Shown here: piece by piece, positions 19,417-27,589 of the stretch
How the letters are laid out: the number at the start of each line of letters is the position of its first letter
How positions within the stretch are numbered: position 1 is the first letter of the stretch
Assembly: GCF_036924645.1 (NCBI RefSeq)
Contig: NZ_JAZHRX010000001.1
Location: forward strand, 5,855,501-5,919,500
DNA length: 64,000 nucleotides
Direction: 5' to 3'
Source of the DNA: Bradyrhizobium sp. AZCC 2176
Lineage (GTDB): Bacteria > Pseudomonadota > Alphaproteobacteria > Rhizobiales > Xanthobacteraceae
Program-made: the position numbers and the translations under genes
Notes under the pieces: generated by a model
Told to the model about the DNA's origin: nothing
The model's input: only the letters and a program-made list of their open reading frames with translations
Database searches by the model: none

Positions 19417-19701
19417 ATGGAAGAGAAGCGAAAGTATCCGCGAACGGAAATCGACGAGCCCGCCTATGTTTCGTCGGGCGGTTCCGTCATGCGTTGCGTG
19501 GTGCGGAACATCTCGCGCGAGGGGGCCGCGATCGATGTCGACAATCCGGCCTTCGTCCCGCAGCACTTTCACCTGGTGATGGCAAAAGATCCATCGATCG
19601 TGCACGAGTGCCGGGTGACCTGGATCCGGAGGAATCGTATCGGCCTGACTTTCATGAAGGTCGCGGATGCGGGCACGGTCGCAGAACCACAGCCAACGTA
19701 G
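19417..19701 (+). CDS. PilZ domain protein (putative c-di-GMP receptor)
   Basis: 94-residue single PilZ domain. The c-di-GMP contact motifs are both present: R-K-Y-P-R near residues 5-9 (RxxxR form) and N-I-S-R-E-G near residue 33 (D/NxSxxG form). Such proteins change motility, polysaccharide output or enzyme activity on c-di-GMP binding. A TTG at 19384 would add 11 residues, but the ATG at 19417 starts at the usual MEEKRKYPR. It stands alone, so the target is unknown. Confidence 0.88.
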   Translation: MEEKRKYPRTEIDEPAYVSSGGSVMRCVVRNISREGAAIDVDNPAFVPQHFHLVMAKDPSIVHECRVTWIRRNRIGLTFMKVADAGTVAEPQPT

Positions 19702-19719
19702 CGGGGGGCACTAAGCGCG

Positions 19720-20688
19720 CTACTCGATCCGCAACTTTGCATCGCGCACCACCTTGCCCCACTTGTCCATTTCCAGCCTGATACGTGCGCCGAACTGATC
19801 CGGCGTATTCGCAACCGCCTTGAAGCCGAGCGTCGTGAGGCGCTCTTTGACATCAGCCTGTGCGACGATCCCGGCGATCTCGCGATGGAGCAGATCGACG
19901 ATCTCTTTCGGCGTGCCCGCGGGCGCGACGATGCCCGTGAGCGTGTCGGCGTCCTGATCCTTCACGCCCTGTTCGGCGAAGGTCGGCACGTCGGGCATCC
20001 CGACGGCACGTTCCGCTGATGCCACGCCCAGCGCGCGCAGTTGTCCGCTCTGCACCGCCGACAGGGCAGGCGGCAGCGCGGTGAAGGCGATCGGCGTGTG
20101 CCCGCCGACCGTTGCCTGGATCGCCGGCCCAGCCCCCGTAAAAGGCACGTGCACCAGGTCGAGTTTGAAGGCGAGCCGGAAAAGCTCGCCGCCCAGATGC
20201 GGCGTCGAACCGATGCCGGGCCCGGCAAAGCCGTACTTGCCGGGATTGTCCCGGATGAGCTGCACCAGCTCCGGGAGGGTCTTGGCGGGCACTTGTGGGT
20301 TGACCACCACGACATTCGGTGACACCGCGACCAGCGTCACTGGCGCGAAATCCTTGACTGGATCGTACGGCACCTTGGCGTAGAGGCTGGGATTTACGAC
20401 GAAGCCGGTGCTGATCACCATGATGGTGTAGCCGTCCGGCGTCACGCGCGCGACCTGGCCGGCTGCGGTATTGCCGCCGGCGCCGCCGATATTCTCGACG
20501 AAGAATTGCTGGCCGAGCTTGTCGGTAAGCTTCTGGGCGACGATGCGGGCGATCGCATCGGTCGGTCCGCCGGCGGGAAAGCCGACCACGACGCGCACCG
20601 GCTTGCTCGGATAGCCTTGCGCCGACGCTGCCATGATGCCGGATAGCAGCCACGTCGCTGCCAACATTATTCGCAAACCTGCGGCCAC
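19720..20688 (-). CDS. Bug/TctC-family tripartite tricarboxylate transporter binding protein
   Basis: 322-residue periplasmic binding protein. The start is GTG at 20688, or possibly ATG at 20667, followed by a hydrophobic signal ending A-S-A-Q-G. The mature part begins YPSKPVRVVVGFPAGGPTDA, the classic Bug-family opening, and continues with FVENIGGAGGN and FAGPGIGSTPHLGGELF. Bug proteins bind carboxylates or aromatic acids for TctAB-type uptake; no tctA or tctB is near, as is common for orphan members. Confidence 0.92.
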   Translation of the reverse strand: MAAGLRIMLAATWLLSGIMAASAQGYPSKPVRVVVGFPAGGPTDAIARIVAQKLTDKLGQQFFVENIGGAGGNTAAGQVARVTPDGYTIMVISTGFVVNPSLYAKVPYDPVKDFAPVTLVAVSPNVVVVNPQVPAKTLPELVQLIRDNPGKYGFAGPGIGSTPHLGGELFRLAFKLDLVHVPFTGAGPAIQATVGGHTPIAFTALPPALSAVQSGQLRALGVASAERAVGMPDVPTFAEQGVKDQDADTLTGIVAPAGTPKEIVDLLHREIAGIVAQADVKERLTTLGFKAVANTPDQFGARIRLEMDKWGKVVRDAKLRIE

Positions 20689-20776
20689 GGCGCTCTCCCC
20701 AATATGTTTGTTGTTGGGGCTATCATCGGCGAGGCGGCGCCGCCGGACAAGAGGCTATTGCGACGGCCCGCGGTCG

Positions 20777-21412
20777 TCACTTCTTGAGCAGAGGCTTGAT
20801 CCGCTCTTCCAGCTCCTCGAACGACATCGAGCCCTGCAGCCGCAGCCCGTTGAGAAAGAAAGTCGGCGTCGACGTGACCTTCACTTTCTGATGGGCGTAT
20901 TGCTGATCGGCGTTCAGCTTGTCGAACTGCGCCTGGTCTTCCTCGCAGGTCTTGACGTCCTGCTCGCTCATGCCGTGCTGCCTTCCGACATAGATCAGCG
21001 TATCCTTGGTCTGCGCCATCAGGCGGTCCTGCAGCTTGAATAGCATCTCGACTGCGCCGAGGTATTTTTCGGAATCGCCTTTACCGATGCAGCGCGCCAG
21101 TATCGAAGCTGCGGCGGCCTTGATGTCGAGCGGAAATTCCCGGAACACGAATCGTACCTTGCCGGTATCGATATATTTCGACCGCAACATCGGGAACACA
21201 TTCTGGCCGAAGGCTGCGCAATGCGGGCAACTCATCGAGGAATATTCGGTGATGGTGATTGGCGCGTTTGCAGATCCGATTGCAATGTCCGGCAGCGATA
21301 CCGGTTTGGCGACCGCTGCGGCAATCGCGCTTTGCGCGACGGCGGCGCCCGGGACGGCCGGTGATGCACAAGCAAGGAGGACGGCGAAGGCAATGCGACA
21401 GCGAACGTTCAA
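20777..21412 (-). CDS. DsbA-family thiol-disulfide oxidoreductase
   Basis: 211-residue periplasmic thioredoxin-fold protein. It has a signal peptide ending near G-A-A-V-A-Q, the active site S-M-S-C-P-H-C near residues 59-65, and the cis-Pro region T-S-T-P-T-F-F-L-N-G near 184. C-P-H-C is the DsbA-type dipeptide and favours disulfide formation. The long helical insert between (IGKGDSEKYLGAVEMLF) fits the DsbA/thioredoxin_4 group. It is a single gene; no DsbB partner is seen here. Confidence 0.92.
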   Translation of the reverse strand: MNVRCRIAFAVLLACASPAVPGAAVAQSAIAAAVAKPVSLPDIAIGSANAPITITEYSSMSCPHCAAFGQNVFPMLRSKYIDTGKVRFVFREFPLDIKAAAASILARCIGKGDSEKYLGAVEMLFKLQDRLMAQTKDTLIYVGRQHGMSEQDVKTCEEDQAQFDKLNADQQYAHQKVKVTSTPTFFLNGLRLQGSMSFEELEERIKPLLKK

Positions 21413-21820
21413 CGCTTACTCCGAAACGGATCGGCAAAGGGCGAGCCGGCAAGCCTGCGGCCTATCGACCATTCTACCGGTTTCGCGCGCCAAGGCCATC
21501 CGGCTGCGATCGCAGTTGACTGTGAATTGATCGCGATCCGATCAAAGGCGCCAGAAAGTAGACGGCCCATCAATAAAAATGCCCCGCACCGCGGTCTTTG
21601 CGACCAGCGATCGCCGGGCAGTCTTAGGAGAAAACGGCGAGATCGCCGAATGATGCGGACATCATCGTCGGGCATCATGTAGATCGACATTCCGCCCTTT
21701 CAGCTGCGTTCGCATTGACCTGGATCCCAGCCCGCCTGCCGGTGTTGAGTACGAGCGCGACCAGAGCCGGCCGCGCGCAGGCGCGGGACCCGGGCTTCGA
21801 TGGATGTCGCGGTCAGTGCT
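21413..21820. other. 408-bp intergenic region, no convincing gene
   Basis: Upstream of the DsbA-like gene (minus) and downstream of the small ORF at 21821. A minus-strand frame at 21409-21690 begins with MSIYMMPDDDVRIIRRSRR but the remainder lacks protein character. Other frames are shorter or shadow-like. The promoter of the DsbA-like gene should lie here. Confidence 0.4.
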
Positions 21821-22078
21821 TCACGCGATGCGGTTCCATGCGTGCTTGCCGGGGGCCGGTGTATAGCACGCCGGATGTTCGAACTCGTCATGACCCGCCA
21901 GGTGCGTGACCTCAACGCAATTGGCATTCAGGCGGTCGTTGTCGACCAGCCGCTCCGCCAACACCAGCGCTTGGGAGGGGCCGACCGATTGAACTTCGAT
22001 CTGGCGTTGCAGGCACTTGAAGCTATGGCCATCGGAATTGCAGAGATCTTTGTAGAAGGAGACGCGATAATTGTTCAT
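21821..22078 (-). CDS. Small conserved-type hypothetical protein
   Basis: 85 residues starting at the ATG at 22078 (MNNYRVSFYKDLCNSDGHSF). It has no signal peptide or membrane segment. The composition is protein-like: a beta-type start, then a helix around QALVLAERLVDNDRL. It lies directly behind the decayed fixK-like regulator on the same strand, 45 bases after its stop, so it was probably co-transcribed or controlled with it. I do not know its function. Confidence 0.6.
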   Translation of the reverse strand: MNNYRVSFYKDLCNSDGHSFKCLQRQIEVQSVGPSQALVLAERLVDNDRLNANCVEVTHLAGHDEFEHPACYTPAPGKHAWNRIA

Positions 22079-22123
22079 CTTGCACTCCCGTCCTTCCGGC
22101 ACCATGTCGGCCAGCTTATACTC

Positions 22124-22814
22124 TCATGCGTCCATGTCTGCCAGCCACTGGCGATTGCGCAACACGATTTGATGGGCGCTCGAAAATTCCAGGACGCCCT
22201 GGTCGCCGAGCTGTGAAAGCGCCCCGCGAAGCGGTTTCCAGCGTCAGGCCGAGGTAGTCGCCGATGTCGCGGCGACACATCGGCTCAGGGCCATCATGCC
22301 GGCTTTGGCGAGCCGACGGTCCATTTCCAGCTCCATCGCGGTCTTGCGGCCCAGAAGCAACATCTGGTCTTCGGCGTGCCGGAGGCCGCTTGCGGTCATG
22401 GTCCTGAGATTATGGGCGACCTGGACATTCGATCCCGCGGCGGCTTCCAGGCTGCGGCGCTTCGCCAGACGGACGGTGGTGTCGGCGACCGCTTCAGCCG
22501 TCAGGCAATGGGCCAAACCTGCATCGAGGCCGAACACGTCGCCCGGCGGATGGAACGCGCCGATCGGGCGGCGTCCGTCGTTGAGGAGCTTGTAGGTCCG
22601 GACCGAGCCGCGGACCACCCGATAGACGTACTCGGAGGGCTCACCCTCGCCGTAGAATTTCCTCGTCCTTCCGGTAGGAAAACTTACTGGCAATCACACC
22701 CGCGCAGATCGCGATCACGCTGAACTGGTCGGTGGCCGGGACATTCTGGCCGCGCGGGGCGGGGAAAGCCTTGGCTGCCGGGACTGCCGGGGCGGTGATC
22801 GTCTGGGTGAGCAT
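22124..22814 (-). pseudogene. Decayed FixK/FNR-type Crp-family regulator
   Basis: The reading starts at ATG 22814 (MLTQTITAPAVPAAKAFPAP) and runs to FSYRKDEEI. There an extra T near 22650 shifts the frame to YGEGEPSEYVYRVVRGSVRT, the cAMP-fold core of FixK-like proteins. The text then goes from LGRKTAME straight to LEMDRRLAKAG, where homologues have about six more residues (R-V-A-A-F-L-like), an 18-base in-frame loss. Near 22286 two extra bases (AG) break frame before the HTH block M-C-R-R-D-I-G-D-Y-L-G-L-T-L-E-T-A-S-R, and one extra G near 22226 restores it to reach the TGA at 22124. There is no Cys-rich FNR start, so it was FixK-like. Three indels plus a deletion argue for real decay. Confidence 0.85.
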
Positions 22815-22971
22815 TTGCCATCTCCTCGATTCGGGAGCGCCAGGTCGCGTCTGCAGCAGATTGGCGCGAATGTAACGATTCCCTGTTCCATGCATCAAGA
22901 AGCGGCACAACGCCATGACTGGCGCGACCCTGCTGACGTAGCCATGTTAGAGAGAGTTCGCTCGGGCTCGA

Positions 22972-22985
22972 TTGACGAGGATCAA
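22972..22985 (+). promoter_or_regulatory. FixK/FNR box TTGA-N6-TCAA upstream of alcohol dehydrogenase
   Basis: A perfect palindromic half-site pair, TTGA CGAGGA TCAA, centred about 64 bases before the ATG at 23043. This is the binding site of FixK/FNR/AadR regulators that activate genes at low oxygen. The spacing fits activation of a promoter for the plus-strand operon. Confidence 0.75.
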
Positions 22986-23042
22986 ATGCTGCTCGGGTGC
23001 ACCGGATAGGCTGCACACCCTTGCGTGAGGATATCAGACGAA

Positions 23043-24026
23043 ATGCACGCCATGGTCCTGACGGCGCCCGGCGCGCCGCTGCGGTTTGAAGCGCGAGAGG
23101 ATCCGGTACCGGGACCCGGCGATGTGCGCGTCAAGGTCGGCGCCTGCGGCGTGTGCCGGACCGACCTGCACGTCGTCGATGGAGAATTGCCTGATATCGC
23201 CTATCCGGTCGTGCCTGGCCACGAGGTGGTCGGCCGGGTGGAGGCGCTTGGTCCCAATGTGACATCTCTTGCGATCGGGGAGCGGGTCGGCGTTCCCTGG
23301 TTGGGCTATACCTGCGGCGAGTGTTCCTATTGCCGGAGCGGCCGGGAAAACCTCTGCGACCGCCCACTCTTTACCGGCTACACGCGCGACGGCGGCTTTG
23401 CCACGCATCTGGTCGCGGACGGCCGCTATTGCTTTCCGCTCGGCGAGACTGGCGACGATGTCGCCATCGCGCCGCTGCTTTGCGCGGGCCTGATCGGCTG
23501 GCGCTCGCTGGTGATGGCGGGCGAGGGAAAGCATCTCGGCATCTTCGGCTTCGGTGCGGCCGGGCACATCATCGCGCAGGTAGCGCGCTGGCAGGGACGT
23601 TCGGTTTACGCGTTCACCCGTGCGGGCGATGTCGAGGCGCAGCGTCTTGCAAAATCGCTCGGCGCAGAATGGACCGGCGGGTCGGAGGAACAGCCTCCGC
23701 TACCACTCGACGCCGCCATCATCTATGCGCCGGTCGGCTCCCTCGTGCCATTGGCATTGCGCGCTGTGCGCAAAGGTGGGCGCGTGGTGTGCGCCGGCAT
23801 TCACATGTCGGACGTTCCGTCGTTCCCTTATCACATCCTCTGGGAGGAACGGCAGTTGCTTTCGGTCGCCAATCTGACGCGCGGCGACGGGATCGCGTTT
23901 CTTGAGGTCGCGGCGCAAGCGGGCATCAGAGCGCACACGAGCGTGTTTCCGTTCCAGGAAGCGAATGAAGTCCTCTCGAAGCTGCGCGCCGGGCAGATCA
24001 CTGGCGCCGCCGTGCTGCAGCCATGA
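23043..24026 (+). CDS. Zinc-dependent alcohol dehydrogenase (AdhA-like)
   Basis: About 327-residue medium-chain dehydrogenase oxidising alcohols or reducing aldehydes with NAD(P). The catalytic zinc site has C-G-V-C-R-T-D near residue 38 and P-G-H-E near 60. The structural zinc cysteines are in CGECSYCRSGRENLC near 94-108. The nucleotide site G-I-F-G-F-G-A-A-G-H lies near 170. ATG 23043 is chosen; GTG 23025 and ATG 23052 are alternatives. It is preceded by a FixK box and its TGA overlaps the next ATG, so it heads a low-oxygen operon with the kinase and CHAD genes. Role probably fermentative redox balancing. Confidence 0.92.
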   Translation: MHAMVLTAPGAPLRFEAREDPVPGPGDVRVKVGACGVCRTDLHVVDGELPDIAYPVVPGHEVVGRVEALGPNVTSLAIGERVGVPWLGYTCGECSYCRSGRENLCDRPLFTGYTRDGGFATHLVADGRYCFPLGETGDDVAIAPLLCAGLIGWRSLVMAGEGKHLGIFGFGAAGHIIAQVARWQGRSVYAFTRAGDVEAQRLAKSLGAEWTGGSEEQPPLPLDAAIIYAPVGSLVPLALRAVRKGGRVVCAGIHMSDVPSFPYHILWEERQLLSVANLTRGDGIAFLEVAAQAGIRAHTSVFPFQEANEVLSKLRAGQITGAAVLQP

Positions 24027-25594
24027 CCGTGCGACCGCGCGCCGATACAGCCGCAGCCGGGGCTGACCTGCAGCAGCAGGTGCTCAATTTCCTCGACGCT
24101 TCCAGCTTCGGTCCGGCCAAGGGCGGCAAGCGGATCGACACCCATGCCTCGATGGTTTTTCTTGGAGCCGATCGGGCATTGAAGATCAAGCGAGCCGTGC
24201 GCTTGCCGTTCCTCGATTATTCCACGCTGGAGAAGCGCAAGCGGGCCTGCGAAGAGGAACTGAACGTCAATGCCCGTAACGCCCCCGAAATCTACCGGGG
24301 CGTCGTCGCCATCACGCGCAATTCCGACGGCGCCCTCGAAATCGGCGGCTCCGGCACTCCGGTCGAATGGGCGGTCGAAATGACACGGTTCGACGAAAAT
24401 CAGTCGCTCGAACGTGTCGCGGCATCGGACACGATCGATCCATCGCTTGCGATGGCCGTGGCCGATGCGATTCTGCGATCCCACGACAAGGCGCCGCGCG
24501 CCGGCGGTGAAAGCTGGCTCGCCTCCCTTCAACCGATCATCGAACGCAATAGCGCAAAATTTCGCACCGTGCGCGGACTTGACGGCGTTGCCATCGATCA
24601 ACTCGACGCTGACAGCCGCGATTCTGCCACGACGCTGCAACCGCTGCTCAGGCAGCGTGCCGCGCAAGGGTTGGTGCGCCGCTGCCACGGCGACCTCCAC
24701 CTCGCCAATATTGCCTTGGTGGACGGCCGGCCTGTGCTGTTCGATGCCATCGAATTCGATCCCGTCATTGCCACGACGGACGTGCTCTACGATCTCGCCT
24801 TTACGCTGATGGATTTGATTCACTTCAATCAGGCAGCGGCGGCGAGTACGGTGTTCAATCGCTACCTTGCGAAGGCAGGGGATGAAGGCCTCGAGGGCCT
24901 GCGCCTGCTGCCGCTGTTTCTGTCGGCGCGGGCGGCAATCCGCGCGCATGTGCTGTTCATGAAGAGCGAACAGGCCGGAGGGAACGACGCGGTCTGGCAG
25001 GAGGCCAAGCGCTATTTCGATCTGGCAGGACGCCTCATTGCGCCCAAGCCGCCGCTGCTGGTGGCGATCGGCGGGTTGTCGGGCACCGGAAAGTCGGTGC
25101 TAGCACGCGGGCTCGCAGGCCTGATTGAGCCGCCGCCCGGCGCGGTCATTATCCGCTCGGATGTCATCCGCAAGGATCTGTTCGGCGCCAGCGAAACCAC
25201 TGGCCTGCCGGAAACCGCCTATCGGCCCGATATCGGGAAACGTGTATATGACGTGCTGTCGAGCACCGCGCAGCGTGTCCTCGCCCAGGGTTGTTCGGTG
25301 GTGCTCGATGCCGCTTATCTGCAGGAAGCGGAACGGACGGAGATCGAGGCTCGAGCGGATGCGCATGGCGTACGCTTCGTGGGCCTTTTCCTCACGGCGG
25401 ATCTCGCGACGCGGCTGGCACGGATCGAGCAGCGCAAGGGCGATGCGTCTGATGCAACGCGGAATGTTGCCCTGAAGCAGGAGACTTTCGCGATCGGCGC
25501 GGTAAACTGGCATATGATCGATGCCTCAGGGACACCCGACCAGTCGCTGCGCAACGCCTGTGTTTCCTTGCTTGCGGTGCCTGGCGAGCAATAA
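24023..25594 (+). CDS. Aminoglycoside phosphotransferase-like / AAA ATP-binding two-domain protein
   Basis: 523 residues with two kinase-type modules. The N-terminal part (to about 320) is an APH/choline-kinase-like fold with the catalytic loop C-H-G-D-L-H-L-A-N-I near residue 219 and the metal Asp in VLFDAIEFD. The C-terminal part is a P-loop kinase with Walker A GGLSGTGKSVL near residue 353 and a gluconate-kinase-like lid. Fused proteins of this type are often found in stress or FixK regulons; the substrate is unknown. It overlaps the alcohol dehydrogenase gene by ATGA and is followed two bases later by the CHAD gene. Confidence 0.85.
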   Translation: MTVRPRADTAAAGADLQQQVLNFLDASSFGPAKGGKRIDTHASMVFLGADRALKIKRAVRLPFLDYSTLEKRKRACEEELNVNARNAPEIYRGVVAITRNSDGALEIGGSGTPVEWAVEMTRFDENQSLERVAASDTIDPSLAMAVADAILRSHDKAPRAGGESWLASLQPIIERNSAKFRTVRGLDGVAIDQLDADSRDSATTLQPLLRQRAAQGLVRRCHGDLHLANIALVDGRPVLFDAIEFDPVIATTDVLYDLAFTLMDLIHFNQAAAASTVFNRYLAKAGDEGLEGLRLLPLFLSARAAIRAHVLFMKSEQAGGNDAVWQEAKRYFDLAGRLIAPKPPLLVAIGGLSGTGKSVLARGLAGLIEPPPGAVIIRSDVIRKDLFGASETTGLPETAYRPDIGKRVYDVLSSTAQRVLAQGCSVVLDAAYLQEAERTEIEARADAHGVRFVGLFLTADLATRLARIEQRKGDASDATRNVALKQETFAIGAVNWHMIDASGTPDQSLRNACVSLLAVPGEQ

Positions 25595-25596
25595 AG

Positions 25597-26499
25597 ATGA
25601 GAAACGGTCAAACAAGAACGACCAGCCGACCCAAGGCCTCCGAGGCGGCGGGTCTCGATTGTGCAACCGCATTCCAGAAGATGACGCTCGGCTGTGTCGC
25701 TGATATCAAGGCCCACCACAGCAGCGCGTGCGCCGGCGATGCCGAGGCCGTGCATCAGATCCGGGTCGCGATCACCCGGTTGCGCGCTGCCGTAGCTTTT
25801 TTTGCGCCGATCGTGGTCGATTCGGAATGGCTTCGGCTGAAGAAGGAGATCGCCTGGCTGAATGGCCCGCTCGGCGCCGCGCGCGACAGCGACGTCGTGA
25901 TGGAATATGCGCGCCGCAAGCGATACTGCGCTTGGGCTGAGCGCATGGTGGGCGAGCAGCTCGATCAGCACCAGACGCGGGATCACCGCCGCCTGGTTCG
26001 CTCCCTGCGCTCCGCCCGGACGCAACGTCTGATCGCAGCAATGGCGCGCTGGATCAGACAAGGACCATGGTTTGAGCGCTACAAGCGGCGCAAGGACGCG
26101 GAGACTCTGCAATCGTATTGCGCGCGCGAATTCGACCTCTGGCACGAACGGTTGATCCGAAAGGGGCAGCACCTGAAGACCTTAGGCGCGTCGAGCCGCC
26201 ACCGGCTGCGGATCAAGGTCAAACGCTTCCGCTACATGCTGGAAGCGCTGACGGAAACCGTCGCGCCACGGGGCCGGGGCGAATTGCGTCACCTGCACCG
26301 GCCGGCGAAACGGCTGCAGCGCGCACTGGGCGACCTCCGCGACCTCAAGCGCTTCGCCGGGCTTGCCAGCGGATCGCCACAGGCGGAGAATGGCAATCGA
26401 GGCAAGAAGCATCCGCCGGGCTATCGCCGTCGAAAGGAAAAGCTGCTCGGCGCCGCCATCGCGGCTCATCGCGATCTCATGCACGCCGGAGCCCGCTGA
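25597..26499 (+). CDS. CHAD domain protein
   Basis: 300-residue helical protein rich in Arg, Lys and His. CHAD domains (conserved histidine alpha-helical) bind polyphosphate through basic grooves. Conserved blocks are HQIRVAITRLRAAVAFF near residue 50 and S-S-R-H-R-L-R-I-K-V-K-R-F-R-Y near 200, the two repeats of the fold. It follows the APH/AAA gene with two bases between, so it belongs to the FixK-box operon. Association with polyphosphate granules at low oxygen is inference. Confidence 0.85.
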   Translation: MRNGQTRTTSRPKASEAAGLDCATAFQKMTLGCVADIKAHHSSACAGDAEAVHQIRVAITRLRAAVAFFAPIVVDSEWLRLKKEIAWLNGPLGAARDSDVVMEYARRKRYCAWAERMVGEQLDQHQTRDHRRLVRSLRSARTQRLIAAMARWIRQGPWFERYKRRKDAETLQSYCAREFDLWHERLIRKGQHLKTLGASSRHRLRIKVKRFRYMLEALTETVAPRGRGELRHLHRPAKRLQRALGDLRDLKRFAGLASGSPQAENGNRGKKHPPGYRRRKEKLLGAAIAAHRDLMHAGAR

Positions 26500-26538
26500 C
26501 GCCGCCGCTCGCATACTTCCGCTCGGAAGCGTCCAGGT

Positions 26539-26552
26539 TTGATGTGCGTCAA
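26539..26552 (+). promoter_or_regulatory. FixK/FNR box TTGA-N6-TCAA upstream of the universal stress protein
   Basis: A perfect TTGA TGTGCG TCAA, centred about 92 bases before the ATG at 26638. It is the second such box in 3.6 kb, again just ahead of a plus-strand gene typical of the low-oxygen regulon. Confidence 0.75.
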
Positions 26553-26637
26553 CCTCGGCCATTCGCCCGTCGGTTACCTTGCCGGCAGCAACCGTAACGG
26601 GGGCCGCATGCCCTCGCGAATGTGCGGGAGAATGGCG

Positions 26638-27465
26638 ATGTTCAGGAACATTCTGGTTCATATTCCCTCCGAGCGGCCGGTCAGGCCGGTGATTGACGTC
26701 GCTGTCGCGCTGACCATTGCGCGCCGGTCGCATCTCGATGCGGTCGCCATCGGCTATGAATCAATGAGTGCCGCCGGGATGATTGTCGAGGGCGGCGGCG
26801 CGGCTGTTGGCGCCGTCATGGAGGCTGAACAGGCGCGCGCCCAGGAAAGAGCGAACGCCGCGATCGCCATGTTCGAGATCGAGGCCAAGCTCGCCAAAAT
26901 CGCCTACGGCACCAGGACCTTCGCGACCATTCCCGCGGAGGCCGGGCGGACCATCAGCGCGCTTGCCCGGCTGTACGACATGACGATCGTGCTGCAGCCG
27001 GAACCTGCGAAGGCCAGCCACGACAATGAGATTCCGCGGCAGATCCTGTTCAATTCCGGCGGGCCGATGCTGATGGTTCCCCATATCCAAAAGGGACCGC
27101 TTGACGCCCACCATGTCGGCATCGCCTGGGACGGCAGCCGCCCTGCCGCCCGCGCGGTACGCGATGCGATGCCGTTTCTGATGGGTGCGAAGGCCGTGAC
27201 CGTGATTGCGGTCAATGAGGAGGCAGGTGAAGCCTCATCGGACCAGCTTGCCGCGCATCTGGCGCGGCGCGGCATTGCGGCCCGGGTGCAGCGGATGACG
27301 GCGGATCGCGTTCAGGGTGCCATTCTATCGATCGCGGCCGAAAGCAATATGGGCCTCCTGGTGATGGGTGGATACGGCCATTCGCGATTGCAGGAGAGAA
27401 TTCTGGGTGGTGTCACACGCAGCATGTTCGACTCCATGACCGTGCCGGTGCTGATGTCGCACTGA
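26638..27465 (+). CDS. Universal stress protein (UspA family)
   Basis: 275-residue cytoplasmic stress protein, long enough for two Usp-like modules, with the C-terminal one better conserved. It contains H-H-V-G-I-A-W-D-G-S-R near residue 160. The ATP-binding type motif G-G-Y-G-H-S-R-L-Q-E-R-I-L-G-G-V-T-R lies near the C-terminus. ATG 26638 is chosen because GGGAGA lies six bases before it; 26632 would be too close. A FixK box precedes the gene, so induction under micro-oxic conditions is expected. Confidence 0.9.
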   Translation: MFRNILVHIPSERPVRPVIDVAVALTIARRSHLDAVAIGYESMSAAGMIVEGGGAAVGAVMEAEQARAQERANAAIAMFEIEAKLAKIAYGTRTFATIPAEAGRTISALARLYDMTIVLQPEPAKASHDNEIPRQILFNSGGPMLMVPHIQKGPLDAHHVGIAWDGSRPAARAVRDAMPFLMGAKAVTVIAVNEEAGEASSDQLAAHLARRGIAARVQRMTADRVQGAILSIAAESNMGLLVMGGYGHSRLQERILGGVTRSMFDSMTVPVLMSH

Positions 27466-27589
27466 TTTCGGGGTGGGGCGAGCGGGGAATGCGGCCTTCC
27501 GGCTCGGCCGGCTTCCGCATGTCACTGGGAACACATCGCGTGGGATATCGGTTCACAGGTGTCCGCGACCCGCCGGATAGCAAGGCCTG

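Noticed and set aside
21409-21690. 93-codon minus-strand frame starting MSIYMMPDDD
   Set aside because: Only the first 20 residues look protein-like; the rest is Arg/Trp/Ser-rich and unrelated to any family I know.
22124-22814. Explanation of the fixK-like indels as sequencing errors only
   Set aside because: There is also an in-frame loss of about six residues in a conserved helix, and three separate indels in 600 bases while neighbouring genes are clean; still to be confirmed at read level.
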